10,314 nt of DNA from an uncultured bacterium (lineage in GTDB: Bacteria; Verrucomicrobiota; Kiritimatiellia; CAIKKV01). The notes below the pieces were generated by a model. It made no database searches, was not told the DNA's origin, and saw nothing but the letters and a program-made list of their open reading frames with translations. The stretch covers positions 1 through 10,314 of the forward strand of contig CAIKKV010000458.1 in assembly GCA_903828035.1 (NCBI GenBank), in the 5' to 3' direction. Shown here piece by piece: positions 6,500 to 10,314 of the stretch; the stretch's first letter is position 1; the number at the start of each line of letters is the position of its first letter. Both the position numbers and the translations under genes were made by a program.

Positions 6500-7309
6500 A
6501 TGCGCATCATTCGATATCTGGACAAGGCGGGAAAAGCCGGCTGGGCGGCCGAGCAGGCGGACGGCACGGCGCTCGAGCTGGCGGGCTCGCCGCTGCTGAC
6601 GCGGCAGCTGACCGGCAGGCGGGCCGATGTGGCCAAGCGCCTGGCGCCGGTGGATCAGCCGCCCGCCATCCTGTGCATCGGCGCCAACTACAAGCGCCAC
6701 ATTGAAGAGTCGAACGCTCCCGTTCCTCCCCATCCCGTCCTCTTCGTCAAGAACCCGGCCGCCGTGCAGAATCCGGGCGACCCCGTCGAGCTGCCGGTCG
6801 GGCTCCGCAGCGAGATGGTCGACTATGAGGCCGAGCTGGCCGTGGTCATCGGGAAGCGCTGCAAGAACGTCAAGCCCGAGCAGGCGCTGGACGTGGTGCT
6901 GGGCTATATGTGCGCCAACGACATCAGCGCCCGCGACTGGCAGCGCAACGGCGGCGGCGGGCAGTGGTGCCGGGGCAAGGGGTTCGACACCTTCGCTCCG
7001 CTGGGCCCCTGCCTGGTGACCGCGGACGAGATTCCCGATCCGAACAACCTGCGCATCCAGGGCCGGCTGAACGGAAAGACCATGCAGGACAGCTCCACGT
7101 CCAACATGCTGTTCAACGTCCGCACGCTCATCGCCTTCCTCAGCGGCAGCACCACGCTGCTTCCCGGGACCGTCATTCTCACGGGCACGCCCGAGGGCGT
7201 GGGCATGGCCAAGGAGCCGCCGCTTTGGCTGAAGCCGGGCGACGTCTATGAGGTGGAGATCGAGGGGATCGGCACGCTCGCCAACCCGGTTGTCCTGGAA
7301 CCGGTCTGA
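6500..7309 (+). CDS. Fumarylacetoacetate hydrolase (FAH) family protein
   Basis: This is a 269-aa cytoplasmic enzyme of the FAH superfamily, whose members hydrolyse, isomerise or decarboxylate 2-oxo or acylpyruvate acids using a divalent metal. Residues 1-50 form the variable N-terminal part. The catalytic fold begins at CIGANYKRHIEE (about 59-70). The expected metal ligands are present: Glu110 and Glu112 in DYEAEL and Asp141 in NDISARD. Lys160 in RGKGFDTFAPLGP and the TGTPEGVG loop (228-235) are also typical. The length suits the short bacterial branch that includes 2-hydroxyhepta-2,4-diene-1,7-dioate isomerases and ureidoglycolate lyase-like annotations, but sequence alone does not fix the substrate. 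No neighbour belongs to aromatic or purine catabolism. GGGAGA precedes the ATG at good spacing. Confidence 0.95.
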   Translation: MRIIRYLDKAGKAGWAAEQADGTALELAGSPLLTRQLTGRRADVAKRLAPVDQPPAILCIGANYKRHIEESNAPVPPHPVLFVKNPAAVQNPGDPVELPVGLRSEMVDYEAELAVVIGKRCKNVKPEQALDVVLGYMCANDISARDWQRNGGGGQWCRGKGFDTFAPLGPCLVTADEIPDPNNLRIQGRLNGKTMQDSSTSNMLFNVRTLIAFLSGSTTLLPGTVILTGTPEGVGMAKEPPLWLKPGDVYEVEIEGIGTLANPVVLEPV

Positions 7310-7321
7310 AGGGGAACGGCT

Positions 7322-7789
7322 ATGACGGAAAAACAAGAGCCTGAGTTCAAGGGGCTGGTGGACGCGGCCAAGGAGATCGACGCCGCGCGGCGTTTTGTCT
7401 CCAGCATATTGAAACGCAAGCACCTGCGGCCCGAGATTGTCGAGGGGCTCAACGCGATTCTGGCGGACATTGACCGTCTTCCCGGAAAACGGCCGGAGAA
7501 CACGTGCGAGCTGACGATCGCCGCCGGCTATGGCGACGAGGGCATCGGCGGCACGGAGTACCATTCCTTTCTGCTGGAGGAAGACCTTTTCGAGCTGGTC
7601 AGCGGAGGCACCTCGTTCAGCGGGCCGGTGGATGCCGAGGAGTACATCGACGCCTTCCGCTTCGTGGCCGATGCCGAGGGCTTCCAGGAGCGGAAGCTGG
7701 ACGTGACGGGCTGGATTGCCGAGGTGGAGGAGTGCTGTGCCGACCCGGCGTATCAGCTGGAGATCAAATTGGACGAGGATGAGGGATAG
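7322..7789 (+). CDS. Hypothetical acidic protein, 155 aa
   Basis: The protein is not recognised. It starts at ATG 7322 behind a clear AAGGGGAA ribosome binding site, 12 bases after the FAH stop, so it very likely shares that transcript. Residues 1-55 look helical and carry basic residues (AARRFVSSILKRKH). The rest is acidic, with a Gly-rich segment AAGYGDEGIGGTEYHSF (about 67-83), a Cys-Cys pair (138-139) and an acidic tail ending DEDEG. There is no signal peptide or membrane segment, so it is probably cytoplasmic. Codon use resembles the neighbouring genes, and the ribosome binding site pattern GGGGAACG recurs before the next gene. That supports a real gene and not a chance frame. Confidence 0.8.
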   Translation: MTEKQEPEFKGLVDAAKEIDAARRFVSSILKRKHLRPEIVEGLNAILADIDRLPGKRPENTCELTIAAGYGDEGIGGTEYHSFLLEEDLFELVSGGTSFSGPVDAEEYIDAFRFVADAEGFQERKLDVTGWIAEVEECCADPAYQLEIKLDEDEG

Positions 7790-7810
7790 CGAAAGCGAAA
7801 AGGGGAACGC

Positions 7811-8437
7811 ATGACGGGCATCCCGGAGTGGCTGGTCAAGGCCGATCACAGCCTGTTCTTCATGCTCAACGGCATGGCGTCGAGCCCGGCGCTGGCGGCC
7901 GCGGCCAAGGCCCTTTCCGATCTGGGCGCCTATCCGGTGATCCTGTTGGCCGGCCTGGTGCTGGCCCTGGACGGCGGGCGCCCGTTGAAACGATATGCGC
8001 TCGCCTTCCTGATGATCGCCCCGCTGGCCCTGGCCGTGAATGCCGGGCTGAAGCAGGCCATCGCACGTCCCCGGCCCCTGGGGTATTACCAGGTTGCCCT
8101 GAGCCGGAATGAGGTTTCCATCCTGGCGGGGGAGCGGCTGAAGAAGAGGTCGTTTCCCTCGGGCCACTCGACGCTGGCCTTCCTAGCCCTGGGGTACCTG
8201 GCCTGGACGAAGCGGCGCCACGCGGCCTGGGCGCTGCTGCTGGCCGCGGCGATCGCCTGGTCGCGCGTGGCCATGGGCTCGCATTTTCCGCTGGATTGCC
8301 TGGCCGGCGCCTGCCTGGGCCTTTTCTGGGCCTGGGCGGCCTGGCGAGTGTGTCGCTACCTGGAGCACGCATCATGGATGAACCGAGACAAGACGGGCGG
8401 ACCCGGACCTTCTTCTGGCTCCTGCTCGGCCTCCTGA
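7811..8437 (+). CDS. PAP2-superfamily membrane phosphatase
   Basis: This is a 208-aa multi-pass membrane protein with the complete PAP2 signature: K81-x6-R88-P89, then P116-S-G-H119, then S151-R152-x5-H158-x3-D162. His119 and His158 would be the nucleophile and acid/base of the phosphohistidine mechanism. Family members dephosphorylate lipid phosphates or pyrophosphates, including undecaprenyl pyrophosphate, at the outer face of the inner membrane, or transfer phosphate to lipid A. The ribosome binding site AGGGGA (7801-7806) lies just before the ATG. The hydrophilic last 20 residues (from about NRDKTGG) are read from the region overlapping the next gene and are probably dispensable. The overlap with a GT39-type transferase suggests work on a polyprenyl-phosphate carrier; the exact substrate is inferred. 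Confidence 0.93.
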   Translation: MTGIPEWLVKADHSLFFMLNGMASSPALAAAAKALSDLGAYPVILLAGLVLALDGGRPLKRYALAFLMIAPLALAVNAGLKQAIARPRPLGYYQVALSRNEVSILAGERLKKRSFPSGHSTLAFLALGYLAWTKRRHAAWALLLAAAIAWSRVAMGSHFPLDCLAGACLGLFWAWAAWRVCRYLEHASWMNRDKTGGPGPSSGSCSAS

Positions 8438-9939
8438 CCATCGGCCGGCTCTGCCTGACGGGGCTCTTCGAGTTCAGCACGGATGAAGCCCACTATGTCC
8501 TCTACGGGCGCCATCTGGCCTGGGGCTATTTCGATCACCCGCCGATGGTGGGATTCCTGGCCGCCTTCGGGGGCTGGCTGGGCGACACCGAGTGGCTGAT
8601 GCGGCTCGGGCCTGTCCTTTGCGGCGCCGCGAGCCTGGCCTTCATGGGGCTCCTGGCCGCCGATTTGGCCGGATGGCGCGTGGCTTTTGTGGCCCTGGGC
8701 CTGGCGGCCTGCATTCCCATCCTGATGATGCTGGGCGTGGCCATTCTTCCGGATGCGCCGCTGAACGTGTTCTGGTGCGCCGCGCTGTGGGCGGGCTGGC
8801 GGGCCGTCAGCCGCGGCGGCTGGGGCTGGTGGCTGCTCGCGGGCGCGCTGATGGGCGGCGCGATGCTGAGCAAGTACCACGGCGTGCTGCTGCCGGGGCT
8901 GCTGGGGCTCTACCTGCTGACGTCCGCCTCGGGGCGGCGCTGGCTCTGCCGGCCGGAGCCGTATGCGGCCGGCCTGATGGCGCTGCTGGTTTTTCTTCCG
9001 AACATTTTGTGGAACGCCAGCCATGAGTGGGCGTCGTATGCCTATCAGCTGGGCCATGGCGGGGGGAAGGGCAAGCTGACGCCATTCAATGTGGTGGCCA
9101 GCCTGGGCGGGCAGCTGGCCGCGGGCACGCCGATCCTGTTTATCCTGATGGTTGTGGCGGGGATCGACTTGATCCGCCGGCCGGCCGGCGACGGCGACCG
9201 GTTCCTGTTCTGGACCAGCCTGCCGGTTTTTGTTTTCTTCTGCGGCATCGGGCTGACCGGCAAGGTGCTGCCGCATTGGCCGGCGCCGGGTTGGTGGAGC
9301 GGCCTGATCGGGCTCTCCGTCATGCTGTCGAGGCGGCTGCCGGTGGGCGATGGCGCCGCCCGGCGCTGGAAGCGCTGGACGCTGGCGGGGGCGGGGCTGG
9401 GGATGGCCGTGGTGCTGGTGGTGCCGGTCTTCCTGGTGAGTCCCGTGGTGGGCAAGGTCTATTCCCGGCTTCAGCCGGTCTCCGAGCGGCTGCATGCGCG
9501 CTGGCCGTCGATCAGGGCCATGAAGCCGTTCAGCCCCAAATACGATCTGTCGAACGATGTCGTGGGCTGGCGCGCGGTGGCGGAGGCGGTCACGGCGCTG
9601 CGGCGCACGCTGCCGGAGCCCGAGCGGACGTTCGTGATGGCCGGCCGGTTTTTCTCCATGAGCCAGACGGGGGCGTATCTGGATCCCGCCATCGCGACCT
9701 GGGCCACCCGCCCGCCGCTGAACCAGTACAGCTTCTGGTTCGATCCGGCGCGGCATCGCGGCTGGACGGCCATTGTGATCGAGGACTCGCGCGATTCGCG
9801 CGGCCGCGGGCCGGAGGAGTTCGGCGCGCTGTTTGAGAGCGTCGATCCCGCCCCCGTGTCGGTGGCGGTGGATCGCGAGGGGTTTCCGGCGCGCCGCACC
9901 CGGCTCTGGGTCGGGCGCGGGTTCAAGGGGACGCTGTAA
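8374..9939 (+). CDS. GT39/ArnT-like (PMT-family) membrane glycosyltransferase
   Basis: This is a 521-aa integral membrane protein of the GT-C fold. I chose ATG 8374 because GGAG (8362-8365) sits eight bases upstream and the first membrane helix (FFWLLLGLLTIGRL) follows properly; an in-frame start at 8296 would add an unlikely leader. The first external loop has the acidic pair Asp37-Glu38 in STDEAHYVLYGRHL, followed by GYFDHPP (51-57), the hallmark of the bacterial DPM-PMT/ArnT-like group. ILPDAPLNVFW and GGAMLSKYHGVLLPGL further on are also typical. Several more hydrophobic helices follow, then a soluble C-terminal part of about 150 residues. Such enzymes move a sugar from a polyprenyl-phosphate donor onto lipid A, glycan or protein on the periplasmic side. 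The acceptor is unknown. It overlaps the PAP2 gene by 64 bases. Confidence 0.93.
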   Translation: MDEPRQDGRTRTFFWLLLGLLTIGRLCLTGLFEFSTDEAHYVLYGRHLAWGYFDHPPMVGFLAAFGGWLGDTEWLMRLGPVLCGAASLAFMGLLAADLAGWRVAFVALGLAACIPILMMLGVAILPDAPLNVFWCAALWAGWRAVSRGGWGWWLLAGALMGGAMLSKYHGVLLPGLLGLYLLTSASGRRWLCRPEPYAAGLMALLVFLPNILWNASHEWASYAYQLGHGGGKGKLTPFNVVASLGGQLAAGTPILFILMVVAGIDLIRRPAGDGDRFLFWTSLPVFVFFCGIGLTGKVLPHWPAPGWWSGLIGLSVMLSRRLPVGDGAARRWKRWTLAGAGLGMAVVLVVPVFLVSPVVGKVYSRLQPVSERLHARWPSIRAMKPFSPKYDLSNDVVGWRAVAEAVTALRRTLPEPERTFVMAGRFFSMSQTGAYLDPAIATWATRPPLNQYSFWFDPARHRGWTAIVIEDSRDSRGRGPEEFGALFESVDPAPVSVAVDREGFPARRTRLWVGRGFKGTL

Positions 9940-9952
9940 CAGGGACGATTAT

Positions 9953-9980
9953 CACGCGGAGCCGCGGAGCGCGCGGAGAA
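9953..9980. repeat. GCGGAG short-period direct repeat
   Basis: GCGGAG occurs at 9956-9961, 9964-9969 and 9973-9978, a period of eight to nine bases, in the context CACGCGGAG...GGAGAA. From memory, unverified, similar ACGCGGAGGCGCGGAG-type strings are common dispersed repeats between bacterial genes. It starts 13 bases after the glycosyltransferase stop. Confidence 0.5.
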
Positions 9981-10050
9981 TGTGTTCTTGCGTGTCGTCT
10001 GGGGCACGGCAGATGCATTTCAAGGCCCCGCGGGATGACATCTACGATTT

Positions 10051-10081
10051 GTTTCCGCAATACCCCGGAGGGTTTCCGCAA
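10051..10081. promoter_or_regulatory. Two direct copies of GTTTCCGCAA, 21 bp apart
   Basis: Identical 10-mers lie at 10051-10060 and 10072-10081. Their start-to-start distance of 21 bases is two turns of B-DNA, so both would face the same side. They lie just upstream of the candidate pseudopilin promoter, as tandem activator or repressor sites often do. No regulator is known here and chance is not excluded. Confidence 0.3.
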
Positions 10082-10101
10082 AAATGAGGACAACTTTCTT
10101 C

Positions 10102-10130
10102 TTGGCGTTTTTCCGTTTTTGCGTGACAAT
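10102..10130 (+). promoter_or_regulatory. Candidate promoter for the pseudopilin gene
   Basis: TTGGCG (10102-10107) and GACAAT (10125-10130) are 17 bases apart, ending 24 bases before the ATG at 10155. The -35 box is fair and the -10 box imperfect. The surrounding T-rich stretch stands out from the GC-rich background. Confidence 0.35.
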
Positions 10131-10154
10131 CCAAGTGGAAGGGGACGTAAGAAG

Positions 10155-10314
10155 ATGAAAACGCATCGATCGATTCCCTATGCACATTCGTCCGCGTTTA
10201 CGCTCGTGGAGATGATGTTCGTGATCGTGATTATCGGGCTGTTGGCCGCCATTGCCATTCCCGGCTTCCAGCGAGTCAGGAAAAACTCCCAGAACAGCGC
10301 GTTCCAGAACGACC
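10155..10314 (+). CDS. Type II secretion / type IV pilin-like pseudopilin, N-terminal part (runs off window)
   Basis: The first 53 residues are visible. A short basic leader (MKTHRSIPYAHSSA) is followed by the class III prepilin motif FTLVEMMFVIVIIGLLAAIA, with Glu19 at the conserved +5 position and the hydrophobic N-terminal helix, then charged residues (RVRKN). Such proteins are cleaved and methylated by prepilin peptidase and form pseudopili of type II secretion systems or type IV pili. PVC bacteria carry many G/H-type versions of unknown role. The residue before the cleavage site is Ala14 where Gly is usual. The purine-rich stretch GGAAGGGG near 10138-10144 and GAAG just before the ATG could bind ribosomes. 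The C-terminal domain is outside the window. Confidence 0.93.
   Translation, partial: MKTHRSIPYAHSSAFTLVEMMFVIVIIGLLAAIAIPGFQRVRKNSQNSAFQND

Noticed and set aside
6446..8167. Long minus-strand open frame (573 codons)
   Set aside because: It lies opposite clear FAH, hypothetical and PAP2 genes, and its product is Arg/Gln/His-rich with no family features. It is a GC-bias shadow, as are the frames at 4109-5524 and 8356-9756.
8296..8373. Longer start for the GT39 protein
   Set aside because: It would add a Gly/Pro-rich leader inside the PAP2 gene. The ATG at 8374 has a well-spaced GGAG.
1..10314. CRISPR arrays, tRNA or rRNA genes, transposase genes, phage genes
   Set aside because: No regularly spaced repeats, RNA gene folds or characteristic proteins were seen on either strand.

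Overview
The window is GC-rich and every confident gene lies on the + strand. Four signs suggest a bacterium of the PVC group, probably Kiritimatiellota, Lentisphaerota or another Verrucomicrobiota relative: secreted autotransporter-associated beta-strand (PATR) repeat proteins, a large secreted DUF4838 (glycoside-hydrolase-like) protein, a pseudopilin-type N-terminus, and several palindromic intergenic repeats. This placement rests on gene content only.

Region 1 (1-2011) holds two paralogous PATR-type surface protein ends. The first is the C-terminal part of a gene that enters from outside the window. The second has lost its start and signal peptide and looks like a 5'-truncated remnant. Between them, at about 1061-1156, is a hairpin element (copy A). 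Region 2 (2055-5902) is a two-gene secreted unit. A 422-aa protein with a signal peptide is joined by an ATGA stop/start overlap to an 860-aa DUF4838 protein. The two share a homologous C-terminal domain, which suggests a common target or location outside the cytoplasm.

Region 3 (5903-6499) has no gene but is full of structure. It holds a second copy (B) of the hairpin element inside a perfect 15-bp inverted repeat, a 10-bp-stem hairpin, a 102-bp palindromic repeat of a different family, a small hairpin, and a sigma70-like promoter. Region 4 (6500-9939) is a tight four-gene run: an FAH-family hydrolase/isomerase, an unrecognised acidic 155-aa protein, a PAP2 membrane phosphatase and a GT39/ArnT-like membrane glycosyltransferase. 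The last two overlap and suggest polyprenyl-phosphate-dependent envelope glycan work. Region 5 (9940-10314) is a repeat-bearing spacer followed by the start of a pseudopilin gene that leaves the window.

The most interesting signal is the pair of hairpin elements A and B. They keep the same bulges, mismatches and loop bases, while six base pairs differ by compensatory double substitutions and no aligned pair is broken. That pattern indicates a selected structure, either a structured RNA or a structure-recognised DNA repeat such as a REP/MITE. I do not recognise the family.
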